This document shows, in pieces, positions 20,835 to 32,026 of a stretch of DNA of 64,000 nucleotides. The stretch comes from Persicaria tinctoria (taxonomy: Eukaryota; Streptophyta; Magnoliopsida; Caryophyllales; Polygonaceae). Every line of letters starts with the position of its first letter. Position 1 is the first letter of the stretch. The stretch is taken from NCBI GenBank assembly GCA_037127255.1, contig JBANSL010000001.1, forward strand, positions 29,320,501 through 29,384,500, given 5' to 3'. The position numbers and the translations under genes are program-made. The notes beneath the pieces are model-generated. The model saw nothing but the letters and a program-made list of their open reading frames with translations. It ran no database searches and was not told the DNA's origin.

Positions 20835-22929
20835 TGTTGTGAGCTGAATCTGCCATGTTTTACACTTAAGTTTATATCGATTTCTGCATACATTTCATTC
20901 ATTTGGGCTAAGATAGTACAAAACCTATGTAGTTTATGTTTATTTGCCAAATTATGGAATCTACACCAGTTTCTGTTTAAATCGCAGAATTCGAGGCGTT
21001 TTACAACAATTCTAAGGAAGGTCGGAAAAGCTCAGAAATCCACTACAGAAGTCCAAGGTCAAAGAAGCAGCGGAACCAGTCGAATCGAGCCGAGAACCCA
21101 GGTTACTCGATCTCGAGTAGACCTTACTCGATCTCAACGAGCATGTCCGAGCACTGCCTTGTCGACTAGGAGCAGTGTCGAGAGCCAGACCAACCCAGCT
21201 CCGGAAGTCTACTCGATCTCGACAAGACCTGGTCGAGATCGACGAAGCCTAGTGCTATACTCGGAGTCGACGAGGAGAAGAGCTGATCGAGAAGCCGAGG
21301 ACGAGAAGCCGAGCACAATCCTACTCGATCTCGACAAAGCCCTAGTCGAGATCGACGAGCCACCCAGTGCAAATCCGAGTCCATGCCGAGGAGAAGCTTC
21401 TCGACCAGGGAAGATCACACCTCTACTCGATTTCGACAAAACCCTAGTCGAGATCGACGAGCCCCGAGTCCAGACCCAGGCTTGTCGAGTACACCTACCC
21501 GAGAAGACCTAGTCGACGGAACAATCCTACTCGAGGTCGACTAGGGCTACTCGAGGTCGACGAGCGCCAGGAGCCAAGTCCGAGCCACATCGAGCACCAG
21601 TTAGCCGAGACGACGAATCCTACTCGAGGTCGACTAGACCTTTGTCGATGTCGAGTAGCCCAGTTTCCGCAGACGAGTCGACTTGAGCAGTCCGAGTAGA
21701 CTTGGAATTCTTGGGCATGAAGGAATCCGAGAATGGCTGAATTCTATCCAAAGTTGATCAATATCTATCATCATGGAAGGGAGATCTATCAACTCATGAA
21801 GACTTACCAAGGTTAGATTTATCTTTTCCTTATTGATTTATTTCCTTAAAGCATTTTATTTATCTTTTAGCAAAGTAGATATAGATTTAGATATAGATAG
21901 ATGATTATTTCCTTGATTAGCGGGGTTTGATCACTATAAATAAGGCCCTACGGGCTCAGTTTTATTCATTCAATTTCAGAGACAATTAGTTAGTTACATA
22001 AAGAGAGATTGTAAGTTTGAAGTTTATTTTATGCAAGTTAGTTCTTTTCATCAATCAATGTCTGCGATTGCGATGAGGCGTGAGTAGTCCACACACTTCT
22101 GGGGCTGGGGTGAGCCCGACGGTGGCCAAGTGAGGCGATGCGGTAAAGGTCAGATCTTTTTGTGCAATTCGTCTTCTATCCCTATGAGCATGATTCTTTT
22201 GTTAAAGTTGAAGGTGATCCTTGTTTGTATTATTGAAGCGAAAGTGATCTTAATGCAACTTGGATTAATTATGTGAAAAAGGGTTAGTAACAATTAGGGT
22301 TTATGCGAAAGCCTCTATATGCCTATTTGTTAATAACGAAAGTTATTTGATGGAAAGCATGATCTTTTGTGCCTTTATATGTTACTTTGCATGGTTATCG
22401 TTGTGGTGTTGATACCCTGGCTTTGGAAGTCTTTTATTATATTGAGTTTATTTCTGTCGAAAATCTGAGTTCTGTGTTGAAATTTGAAATTTAAAGTTTC
22501 TGTCCCCCAGTCGATATAGAGTAGAGCTTGTCGAGATCGAGTACAGCTTTGTCGATCTCGAGTAGGGTCTGGTCTATCTCAAGTTGAGTTTTCTTCTGTT
22601 GTTGTCGATTTTCACTTTCTGTTTTCTGTCGACCTGCCTTTGTCGATCTCGAGTACCCTGTGGTCGAGATCGACGAGCCTTTGCTTTGCCTTTATTTTCT
22701 GCTTTGCTTTGTCTTTCTTTCCTTGTTTCTGTGTTTCTGTCTTTCTGCTATTCTGTCTGTGAGATCTGTTGCTACCTGAGAACTGCTGACGTGCTTCCTC
22801 GTGGATTCGATCCTGACTATTCTCTTGCTACAACGGGAGTAAGTCTTGTATTTATTTGCTGAGACATGGAAGTCAGTCTGAACTCTATTTTATATTTATT
22901 TCATACTTGACCATCCTCTTGCAACAACA
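20835..22929 (+). repeat. 5' LTR of element H (2,095 bp)
   Basis: It is almost identical to 27,991-30,014 but longer, chiefly by about 21 and 48 bp inside the TCGA-rich array (21,104-21,690). A TATA-like TATAAATAAGG is near 21,937. Confidence 0.92.
21104..21690. repeat. TCGA-rich hairpin array in 5' LTR of H
   Basis: Dispersed copies of CTCGATCTCGAC and its inverse GTCGAGATCGACGAG alternate at short spacing, with variants such as CTCGAGGTCGACTAG. Paired units form hairpins of 11-12 bp around spacers of about 10 bp. A smaller cluster lies at 22,508-22,690. The array is CpG-rich in AT-rich surroundings. Confidence 0.85.
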
Positions 22930-22932
22930 AAT

Positions 22933-22950
22933 TGGCGCCGTTGCCGGGGA
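22933..22950 (+). other. Primer-binding site of element H
   Basis: TGGCGCCGTTGCCGGGGA is the tRNA-Asp complement typical of Athila elements, three bases after the LTR. Confidence 0.9.
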
Positions 22951-23012
22951 AGCAATCAATCGCGCCTTAGGTAGTCAGTTCTCACTTTTTCTTTGAGTTA
23001 ATTTACAGGTGT

Positions 23013-24231
23013 ATGCGCCGTTCTGGTCAACCACCTGAGTTTGACGGCTTAGACGAACCAGCGCGCCTTCTACACATCAGAGCTAAACTGCAAAGAGCCA
23101 TGGCAGCTGCGGAGACACAGGAACAACTGATCGCTAGGCTTACCATGGAATTGGCCGCTAAAGATGCTGCTATCGCCGCTGAGAAAGCAGCAAGGGAAAA
23201 AGCACAGGCTGAGCTTGCCCAATACCCCACCACGGCAGAGGACTACATGCACCTAACTCTCGTCGTGCCTGAATCGGCGATTCTTATCCCTGATAACTCT
23301 TTTGAAATTCGCACTCAATTTCTTATAGAGCTTAAAAATAATGCCTTCTATGGTAGATTTAATGAGCGTCCTCTTGAACATATTACAAACTTTTCTGACA
23401 TGTGCCGTACTCTTGCTGAAGGAACAACCCTGGAATATGTCAAGATGAAATCTTTTCGCTGGTCTCTCGCTGGGCCTGCACTGAAATGGCTTGAAGGGCT
23501 AAAAGCAAGATCACTCAGAACCTGGGCCCAAGTAGAGCAAGAGTTTCTGAAAAAATTCTTCCCACCCGCCAAAACAGCACATGTCCGCCAGAGAATCACC
23601 GCCTTCAAACAGAAGCAAGGGGAACCGCTGACAAAGGCATGGGAGCGCTACAAGGAACTTCTGCGATCTTGCCCTACTCATGGACAACCACCCTACGTCA
23701 TTCAGGAGATCTTCTTCAACTCTCTTGATCAAGTCACTAAGGACATAATTAACCATTATACTCGCTATGAGTATCTGACAATGCCACCAAGTGACGCATG
23801 GTGTGCTAGAGAAGCTCACTAACTACGACAACAAGTATGGGTCTACTGCAACCTATGAAGAGAACCCATACGCCAGGCCAACACCATCCATGCCCCTCTA
23901 TGAGCCACCTAAGGAGATTGATCCTGATGTTAGGGAGCAGTACTACAGAGACCAGAATAAGAAGCTCATCAAGCAAGTAAAGTATCTCTCTGTCAACCAG
24001 CCTTGCATTGAATGCGGATCGCATCGGCACACCACTACTGAGTGCCCACACACCGAGCAAGTCAGGCTGGCAGAGCACTATGAGGAGGCAGCTTACGCAG
24101 GGGGTCCCAATCGCTACATGGGGGACCAAAGGTTTCAGCAACCACAATGGAACCAAGGTGTCCCCAGGAACCCCCCGCCCTACAGAGCTCCAGGACATCC
24201 GGAAAGGGACCAGAAAAAGGATGATATATAG
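23013..24231 (+). pseudogene. Athila-like Gag of element H
   Basis: The frame from 23,013 has a coiled-coil-like Ala/Glu/Lys segment (residues about 30-70) and then the Gag core: FEIRTQFLIELKNNAFYGRF, FRWSLAGPALKWLEGL, WAQVEQEFLKKFFPPAKTAH and LTKAWERYKELLRSCPTHG. Near 23,795 a one-base shift moves the frame; the continuation has LEKLTNYDNKYGST and a CX2CX4HX4C zinc knuckle (CIECGSHRHTTTEC, near 24,005-24,046). A stop ends it at 24,231. Gag would form the capsid and bind RNA. It matches plant Athila Gag in block order. It is flanked by the PBS and by the protease region, and the frameshift makes it a pseudogene here. Confidence 0.88.
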
Positions 24232-24810
24232 ACAGTCTTGGAGGAAATAAGGAGGAATCACTCAAAAACTAGGCAATCCTTCAACTCAGTCTATACTCAT
24301 ATGCAAGGTGTCAACTCTAGGCTTGGGGAAATTGATATATGGCGAAAATCAGTTGATACACAGATTGGTCAGTTAGCAGCAGGAATCCCCAGACAGTGAG
24401 GTTCGCTTCCTGGATCTTCATAACCAAATCCTAAGGGAAAGACTGGATACATCGCTGCTATAAAACTCAGAAGCGGCCATCAACTGCAAGAGCCAGAGGT
24501 CGGAAAGCAGCAGAACAACGAGGAACAGCAAGTCGACATCAACCAGGGCCTAGTCGATGTCGAGGAGGGTCTAGTCGACCTCGGGGAGAAACTTCCAGAG
24601 TCGTCGTCTGCACCACACAACAACTCGACGGCACCAAATCTAGTCGAGATCGACAAGACTGTAGTCGATGTCGAGGAGCCCCTTGTCGGCATAGAGCAGC
24701 CTGCAGCACCTCCGACGTCTATTCTGGCTCCGACTCAGAAAAAGAATCTGCATTTCCCCACAAAATCTCCAAAGGACCCGACAGAAAAGAAATTTCAGCG
24801 CTTCATCAAG
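24232..24810 (+). pseudogene. Gag-protease linker of element H
   Basis: After in-frame stops the polyprotein can be followed as LEEIRRNHSKT, VDTQIGQLAAGIPRQ and PNPKGKTGYIAAIKLRSGHQ, the conserved Athila linker. Then comes an acidic region in which the TCGA motif array (24,525-24,700) is translated as GLVDVEEGLVDLGEK and LVEIDKTVVDVEEPL. Confidence 0.75.
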
Positions 24811-25299
24811 ATGCTTCAGAAACTCAACGTCACCATCCCCTTCACAGAAGCTCTCAATGAAATGCCATCTTATGTCAAGTTCCTCAAGGAGATTCTGAGC
24901 AAAAAGCGATCGATGGCTGAAATCACAGAGGAGTGCAGCCATTTGGACATATTGGAGAAGAGGCCGGATCCAGGTAAGTTTGCTATAACTATTGGGTTTG
25001 GTCCATATAAAATTAATGCCTTATGTAATCTTGGAGCTAGCGTGAGTATAATGCCTTTAACGATTTGGTCCAAGATTAAGATAGGTGCCCTAGAGCCTGT
25101 GGATGCTAGACTTTACATGGCCAACAACACGGTGGTCATCCCAACAGGCATGGTGGACAATGTGCCAGTACAAGTAGGTAAATTTTTTGTCCCTGCTGAT
25201 TTCCTAGTTGTTGATATGCAAGAGGATCCTGCTTGTCCAATTATTCTAGGAAGACCCTTCTTGGCGACGGTGGATGCCAACATAAGCGTAAGGAAATGA
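24811..25299 (+). pseudogene. Athila-like aspartic protease of element H, active-site Asp changed
   Basis: The 162-codon frame reads FTEALNEMPSYVKFLKEILS (the usual upstream block), then the protease domain: FAITIGFGPYKINALCNLGA, SVSIMPLTIWSKI, PVQVGKFFVPADFLVVDM and PIILGRPFLATVDA. The family has LCDLGAS at the active site; here it reads LCNLGAS, so the catalytic Asp is Asn (AAT), which should abolish cleavage. A TGA follows RK at the end where the family usually continues. The domain should mature Gag-Pol, but this copy could not. Confidence 0.88.
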
Positions 25300-25434
25300 G
25301 TGCTCACCTTCAACATCAGCAATGAGGTAATTGTGTATTCCTTTAATAAAACTGAAAGGCATACAGGTCCAATGGAATAAGTCAAATCTATCTCAGCTGG
25401 CTACATCACCTGCGGGGAACCCAAGGTCAGAAAT

Positions 25435-26460
25435 ATGACCCCTGAGGAGCTGGAAAAGAGGGACATGGAGGCCCAGGTGGAGGAGATCATGGCAATCCTC
25501 AAAGAGAACACAGAAAATCCAATCGACACAGACCAAGGTAAGTCGTTATGGATTAATTATTTTTCGGATGCCTTGATAGGAACTAAGTATGGGGTCAAGA
25601 TCGACCAAGACTCCTCGACATCGAGGACCCTAGTCGATCTCGACCAGACCAAGGAGCCTCCACCAGCACCAGCCTCGTCGAGCAGCCAGACGGAAGCAGA
25701 ACCCTACTCGACCTCGAGTAGACTTGTCGAGATCGACCACCACTCGGCCACCTCAACTTCGCCTTCCTCGACGAAGATGACTCCAGAACCAGAACCCTTG
25801 CCAATCTCGAGTACGCTACTCGATGTCAACCAACTTCAGCATCCTCGGGCACCGTCTTCCTCGACACAGACTCCACCAGACGGACCATCCTCCTCGATCT
25901 CGACCAGCCTTGTCGAGATCGACCACCACTCGACTCCACCAGATCCTTCCTCCTCGACGTTGCAGACACCAGGAGCAGAAGCCTACTCGAGGTCGACCAG
26001 CCTTGTCGAGATCGACAAGCCCTGTCCTTCGTCGACTTCCGCATCCTCGAGCAGACCACCACCAGAACCTGCAGACTCGTCGAGATCGACTAGCCCTAGT
26101 CGAGATCGACCAAACACAGTGTTCCCTGATTCCGTCTCTGCAAAGGTAAGCCAAGGTATGGATCTTTCTTCTCCTATTTCCATTAAAGATTTATCTATAC
26201 ATGGGAGAGGTTTGCCTTGGTATGTGCGCTTATGTAGGATATCCAATGATGAGCCTAAGGAATATGAAGTTGGAGACAAGCTTTATGTCTCTAAATCAAA
26301 GGATCATTGGTTCCCAACAAATTTAACAAGAAGCGGATGTGGCCTTTCTTGGTGAACAAGATCCATTTTGGAGGATTACAGCTGATGGACAAGAATGGAG
26401 TCCTATTTTAGGCCCAAGCTACATGGGCCCTGCAAATGCCACCTTGAGCTAAATGGAAAA
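25435..26460 (+). pseudogene. Repeat-rich linker fused to integrase-tail-like segment (element H)
   Basis: A 306-codon frame (25,435-26,355) begins MTPEELEKRDMEAQVEEIMA. It then carries a Ser/Thr/Pro-rich region in which STSLVEIDHH, STLLDVN and similar peptides recur; these are translations of the TCGA motif array (25,600-26,125). From about 26,200 it reads RGLPWYVRLCRISNDEPKEY and EVGDKLYVSKSKDHWFP, and in the next frame PFLVNKIHFGGLQLMDKNG. This resembles the C-terminal end of Athila integrase, where a 'gDKVLLfnSr...GPFvV' pattern is usual. If so, everything between protease and integrase tail was deleted. The assignment of the tail is an inference. Confidence 0.55.
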
Positions 26461-27990
26461 GTCGGCCTAGCGACTATAAAATCTAGAGCATGTACATATA
26501 CTTTTTAGGACTTTTGAGACTTTGTTGCTTTTTTTTTTTTGTTTTGAACTTTTAGTTTTTCTATTGTGGGTATATGTCTTCTACACTTTTCAGGTCCATG
26601 GATAGAACCAAGCAATATACATACTCGGCCCAAGAGGTGCTTTCATTCGATATCAAGACGATCTGCACACCTGTCTAGTGAGTTTATTTCTTTACCCTTA
26701 TTTTTTTATACAGTGAGGACACTGTAATATTTAAGTATGGGGTGGGGGAAGGGCTTACTTTGTGCATTATTTTCCATATTTGAAATTATTTGTGCATATT
26801 TCGAATTTATTTCTTTGAATTGCTACATGGCTATTTTGGAATGCATTATTGATTTATGTGCTTATATGTATGTTTTCCAAAAGTTTGAGAAAAATGACCC
26901 CCATTGAAATTTTTTGGAAATAATGTCATGGAAGCTTATATTGAGAAAAATGACCCCCATTGAATTTTTTTGGAAATAATGTCATGGAAGCTTATATTGA
27001 ACTCGACGATGCAAAATTGGATTCATTAGAGATATAACATGAAATTGCCTAGTAAAGGGAAGTCACAATGAAGTGCATATTTTCTTGAAAACCATGAAAG
27101 GAGGTAAATTTGATATTGCTTTTGACATGTTGCATGATAAGAGGATGGATGACTTTATATTTCCATATAATGCTCATTGTTATAATCCTAGCCTTACCTA
27201 TGCTTATGCATCACAAAAGTCATAATACGCCTTATTTCATATATTGATCCACATGTTCTAAAATATTGCCATTCTTTACCTTATCCAAGGATTATGTTGA
27301 GAATGATGTTACATTATGGAGATTGTTATATGGTTGTTGTGTTTATCATTATTGGAGTTTGGAAGGAAATTGTTTGAATTATATGGAAAATTTAATGAGT
27401 GAAAGAAAATCCAATCACCTCAGGAGATAAAGGTAGATTGACCCTGCTCTCTGAGATAATAGTTTGGAGAGATGGGACACATTGTGAGGAGTCCAAAGCA
27501 CTAAGTATCCGGGGCCATTCATGACACCCATGTTTGCGACTCGCGAGAAGGCAGTGCTGAGGTTAGAGAGGTAAAAGCATTATTATTGAGAAAAAGCATT
27601 ATGAAAGGTGATGAATGTTATGGAGAAGGAATGTGGAAATTCAGTTTGGAAATACTCCATTTCCCCGGATCATTAGCACCACATTGCCAAAATTTGCCCA
27701 CCTTTAGCCTTTTACCAATCTACTCCTTATTGAGCTTAAATTAAAGTCCTCTTGATTATTAATGCTTTGTCACGAATGAATGTTTTGCATAACCCTCCTT
27801 TTGTGAGTAGATTTTGCTTTTGTATAATTGCACATGCATGAATTTGTGACACTAGTACCTTTTCGAGGATGGTAATTGACTGCAGGGATATATGAGAATG
27901 AATCTAAGATGTTGAGAGTTTTGATTTCTTCCCCTGAATGACAAAATAAAAGGATTGCTTGAGGGCAAGCAAGCTTAAGTTTGGGGTGTT
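26461..27990 (+). other. Element H 3' non-coding internal region
   Basis: No gene is seen. The right part (from 27,001) is shared with element P (61,156-62,169). It ends in the purine tract AAGTTTGGGGTGTT before the 3' LTR, and contains the 56-bp tandem duplication listed separately. Confidence 0.6.
26885..26996. repeat. 56-bp tandem duplication
   Basis: Two adjacent copies (26,885-26,940 and 26,941-26,996) of a unit starting TTGAGAAAAATGACCCCCAT, differing at one base or so. Confidence 0.9.
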
Positions 27991-30014
27991 TGTTGTGAGC
28001 TGAATCTGCCATGTTTTACACTTAAGTTTATATCGATTTCTGCATACATTTCATTCATTTGGGCTAAGATAGTACAGAACCTATGCAGTTTATGTTTATT
28101 TGCCAAATTATGGAATCTACACCAGTTTCTGTTTAAATCGCAGAATTCGAGGCGTTTTACAGCAATTCTAAGGAAGGTCGGAAAAGCTCGGAAATCCACT
28201 ACAGAAGTCCAAGGTCAAAGAAGCAGCGGAACCAGTCGAATCGAGCCGAGAACCCAGGTTACTCGATCTCGACGAGCATGTCCGAGCACTGCCTTGTCGA
28301 CTAGGAGCAGTGTCGAGAGCCAGACCAACCCAGCTCTGGAAGTCTACTTGATCTCGACAAGACCTGGTCGAGATCGAGAAGCCGAGGACGAGAAGCCGAG
28401 CACAATCCTACTCGATCTCGACAAAGCCCTAGTTGAGATCGACGAGCCACCCAGTGCAAATCCGAGTCCATGCTGAGGAGAAGCTTCTCGACCAGGGAGG
28501 ATCACACCTCTACTCGATTTCGACAAAACCCTAGTCGAGATCGACGAGCCCCGAGTCCAGACCCAGGCTTGTCAAGTACACCTACCCGAGAAGACCTAGT
28601 CGACGGAACAATCCTACTCGAGGTCGACTAGGGCTACTCGAGGTCGACGAGCGCCAGAAGCTAAGTCCGAGCCACATCGAGCACCAGTTAGCCGAGACGA
28701 CGAATCCTACTCGAGGTCGACTAGACCTTTGTCGATGTCGAGTAGCCCAGTTTCCGCAGACGAGTCGACTTGAGCAGTCCGAGTAGACATGGAATTCTTG
28801 GGCATGAAGGAATCCGAGAATGGCCGAATTCTATCCAAAGTTGATCAATATCTATCATCATGGAAGGGAGATCTATCAACTCATGAAGACTTACCTAGTT
28901 TAGATTTATCTTTTCCTTATTGATTTATTTCCTTAAAGCATTTTATTTATCTTTTAGCAAAGTAGATATAGATTTAGATATAGATAGATGATTATTTCCT
29001 TGATTAGCGGGGTTTGATCACTACAAATAAGGCCCTAGGGGCTCAGTTTTATTCATTTAATTTCTGAGACAATTAGTTAGTTACATAAAGAGAGATTGTA
29101 AGTTTGAAGTTTATTTTATGCAAGTTAGTTCTTTTCATCAATCAATGTCTGCGATTGCGATGAGGCGTGAGTAGTCCACCCACTTCTGGGGCTGGGGTGA
29201 GCCCGACGGTGGCCATGTGAGGCAATGCGGTAAAGGTCAGATCTTTTTGTGCAATTCGTCTTCTATCCCTATGAGCATGATTCTTTTGCGAAAGTTGAAG
29301 GTGATCCTTGTTTGTATTATTGAAGCGAAAGTGATCTTAATGCAACTTGGATTAATTTTGTGAAAAAGGGTTAGTAACAATTAGGGTTTATGCGAAAGCC
29401 TCTATATGCCTATTTGTTAATAACGAAAGTTATTTGATGGAAAGCATGATCTTTTGTGCCTTTATATGTTACTTTGCATGGTTATCGTTGTGGTGTTGAT
29501 ACCCTGGCTTTGGAAGTCTTTTATTATATTGAGTTTATTTCTGTCGAAAATCTGAGTTCTGTGTTGAAATTTGCAATTTAAAGTTTCTGTCCCCCAATCG
29601 ATATAGAGTAGAGCTTGTCGAGATCGAGTACAGCTTTGTCGATCTCGAGTAGGGTCTGGTCTATCTCGAGTTGAGTTTTCTTCTATTGTCGTCGATTTTC
29701 ACTTTCTGTTTTCTGTCGACCTGCCTTTTTCGATCTCGAGTACCCTGTGGTCGAGATCGACGAGCCTTTGCTTTGCCTTTATTTTCTGCTTTGCTTTGTC
29801 TTTCTTTCCTTGTTTCTGTGTTTGTCTTTCTGCTATTCTGTCTGTGAGATCTGTTGCTACCTGAGAACTGCTGACGTGCTTCCTCGTGGATTCGATCCTG
29901 ACTATTCTCTTGCTACAACGGGAGTAAGTCTTGTATTTATTTGCTGAGACAAGGAAGTCAGTCTGAACTCTATTTTATATTTATTTCATACTTGACCATC
30001 CTCCTGCAACAACA
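27991..30014 (+). repeat. 3' LTR of element H (2,024 bp)
   Basis: It pairs with 20,835-22,929. The TCGA-rich array lies at 28,255-28,770, with a smaller cluster at 29,595-29,770; it lacks two segments present in the 5' LTR array. Confidence 0.92.
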
Positions 30015-30019
30015 AGCAT

Positions 30020-30745
30020 TTATCCATTCTATATCTCTCTAAGATCTTGGTGATATAACCTTTCTGAGACAATCCTAATAATCCTTGTGACCTATCCCGA
30101 AATATTTCTATTCCAATCACATAGGATGCCTCACCCATATCTTTCATTTCAAAGTTATTACAGAGATACTTCTTAACTTCATGTAACATTCCTCTATCAT
30201 AAATATATATGACTAAATTAAAATCACAAATTTGCTCCCACTGACCTTAATATAGATACACCGATCAACGATGATTTCTACAAAACCATAGGAAGTGATA
30301 GTATCATCAAATTTAAGATACCATTGTCGGGAAGCTTGCTTCATCTCATATATTGACTTTCTCAGCTTATACACCATGTGTTCTTTTCCTGTGGCCAATT
30401 ATCCTTCAGGTTGGTCCATATATGCTTCATCCTCTAAATCACCATTTAGAAAGGCGATTTTGGCATCTATTTGATGAAGCTCAAGATCATAATAAGCCAC
30501 CAATTCTAAAACAATTCTCAAAGAGTCCTTAGATACTGGAGCGAAGGTCTCTTTATAGTCAATGTCATCTTTCTGGGTGTAGCCTTTAGCAACAAGTCTA
30601 GCTTTATACTTTTCGATGTTGCCTTTTCAGTCACGCTTGGTCTTAAACACCCACTTAGACCCAACATACTTGGAACCTTTAGGCAACTCAACTAAGTCCT
30701 AGACGTTGTTGTCATCCATTGACTTAATTTCTTCTTTCATGGCAT
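30020..30745 (-). pseudogene. Copia G reverse transcriptase relic, catalytic motif missing
   Basis: The minus strand reads MVYKLRKSIYEMKQASRQWY, then LKFDDTITSYGF and IYIKVSGSKFVIL. After these the family has YVDD, but the sequence near 30,210 goes on directly to HEVKKYLCNNFEMKDMGEAS, IGIEIFRDRSQGLLGLSQKG and LERYRMDKC, so the catalytic YVDD block appears deleted. The frame is then cut by Athila H (TSD AGCAT) and resumes at 20,829. Upstream blocks (KWVFKTK-like, near 30,640) are degraded. The gene is inactive. Confidence 0.8.
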
Positions 30746-31699
30746 TTAGCTACTTTCAAAATTGTTGTTTTCCATGGCTTGTCTGAATGAGATCGAGTCT
30801 TTATCAATGCTTAAGTCAAATCCATCTTCAATGGAATAAACCATATAGTCATGTAAAATAGCAGGTCTCTTTTCCCTTACAGACCGTCGCAATGGTTCAC
30901 GTAGTTTATTTGCCTCTTGTACTATGATTGGTTCATCTTCATCTTGTGGGTTTTGGACATTATTTGGTTGTTCCAATGCACCGTGTAATTGTGATACGAC
31001 AATTGCTACACAAACTTTAGAAGAAGTAACGGGTAAGGAAATGTCTACCCGAATTTCTTGAATGTCTACCTTTCGCGGTTCACCACTCCCACTAGTTTGA
31101 TCATTCTCAATGAACCTAACATTGCCCGTCTCTATTATTCTTGTACTATGATTAGGACGATAAAATATATACCCCTTTGACTTTTCCGCATAGCCAATGA
31201 AGAAACCATTGACTGTTCTTGAATCAAGTCTCTTTTCATGTGGATTATATACCTTTACTTCTGTTGGGCAACCCCAGACGCGAAGATGCCTTAAACTCGG
31301 TTTTCTTCCAGTCCATAGTTTATAAGGTGCCTTAGGAACTGTCTTGCTAGGAACACGATTAAAAAGGTATACATAAATCTTTAATACATACACCCATAGA
31401 GAAAGGGGTAAAGAGCAATTACTTAATATGCTCCTAACCATATCCATTAATGTACGATTCCGTCTCTCAGCTATGCCATTCTGCTGAGGTGTATAAGGCA
31501 TTGTATACTATGCACAAATGCCTTTAGTTTCGATGAACTTTGCAAATGGACATGGACATTGTCCATTCTCATTGTATTTTCCATAAAATTCACCACCTCT
31601 ATCCGATCTCACTACTTTAACTTTTCTTTCTAATTGTGTTTCCACCTCATTAATGAACACCTCAAGGGCATTCACATATTGAGATTTATCATGCAATAG

Positions 31700-31775
<76 letters not shown>

Positions 31776-31987
31776 CCATAACACGAGTAATCATCAATAA
31801 AAGTGATAAAATACTTTTCTCTGCTCCAAGATGGAATGTTAAAAGGACCACAGATATCAGTGTGAATCAATTCAAGAAGATGAGTGCTTCTTGTGGCCAA
31901 TTTCATTATTGTGTGTTCAGTTTGCTTTCCTTTAATGCAACTTACACACATCCATGTCACTAAAGTCCAAATGAGGAAGAATCTCAC
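30746..31987 (-). pseudogene. Copia G integrase relic with in-frame CA expansion
   Basis: The minus strand shows ELIHTDICGPFNIPSW with the first catalytic Asp, YFITFIDDYSCYGY, a Thr-His run coded by a (CA)34 microsatellite, YLLHDKSQ, VVRSDRGGEFYG with the second Asp, and TPQQNGIAERRNRTLMDMV with the Glu. The C-terminal part follows with HLRVWGCPTEVKVYNP and VNGFFIGYAEKSKGYIFY. The wording is typical of Tork elements. One frame break lies near 31,505. Integrase would insert the cDNA; the repeat expansion sits between the two catalytic Asp residues and should disturb the fold. Confidence 0.88.
31705..31772. repeat. (TG)34 microsatellite
   Basis: An uninterrupted dinucleotide run of 68 bp. It lies in the integrase relic of Copia G, where it keeps the minus-strand frame open as alternating Thr-His. 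Confidence 0.97.
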
Positions 31988-32026
31988 TTTTCACCAACCT
32001 CATTAACCTTTCTTTAGAAATGTGAC

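Larger units (their letters stand above)
20835..30014 (+). mobile_element. Element H: Athila-like Ty3 retrotransposon with RT deleted
   Basis: LTRs TGTTGTGAGCTGAATCTG...CAACAACA lie at 20,835-22,929 and 27,991-30,014, with perfect TSD AGCAT (20,830-20,834 and 30,015-30,019). The PBS TGGCGCCGTTGCCGGGGA (22,933-22,950) is the tRNA-Asp type used by Athila, and AAGTTTGGGGTGTT precedes the 3' LTR. Gag and protease are recognisable. RT, RNase H and the integrase core are absent, and an integrase-tail-like segment follows the linker. The LTRs differ mainly by 71 bp of indels, so the insertion looks fairly young. Confidence 0.92.

Noticed and set aside
20796..21512. 238-codon plus frame across the left border of element H
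   Set aside because: It spans the Copia G/element H junction and the TCGA array of the LTR, so it cannot be an ancestral gene.
25823..26154. 108-112-codon frames in other phases of the TCGA array
   Set aside because: Shadow frames of the same repeat; only the frame continuous with 25,435-26,355 joins Athila-like sequence.
31706..31963. Cys-Val repeat open frame
   Set aside because: Antisense reading of the (TG) microsatellite in the integrase relic.
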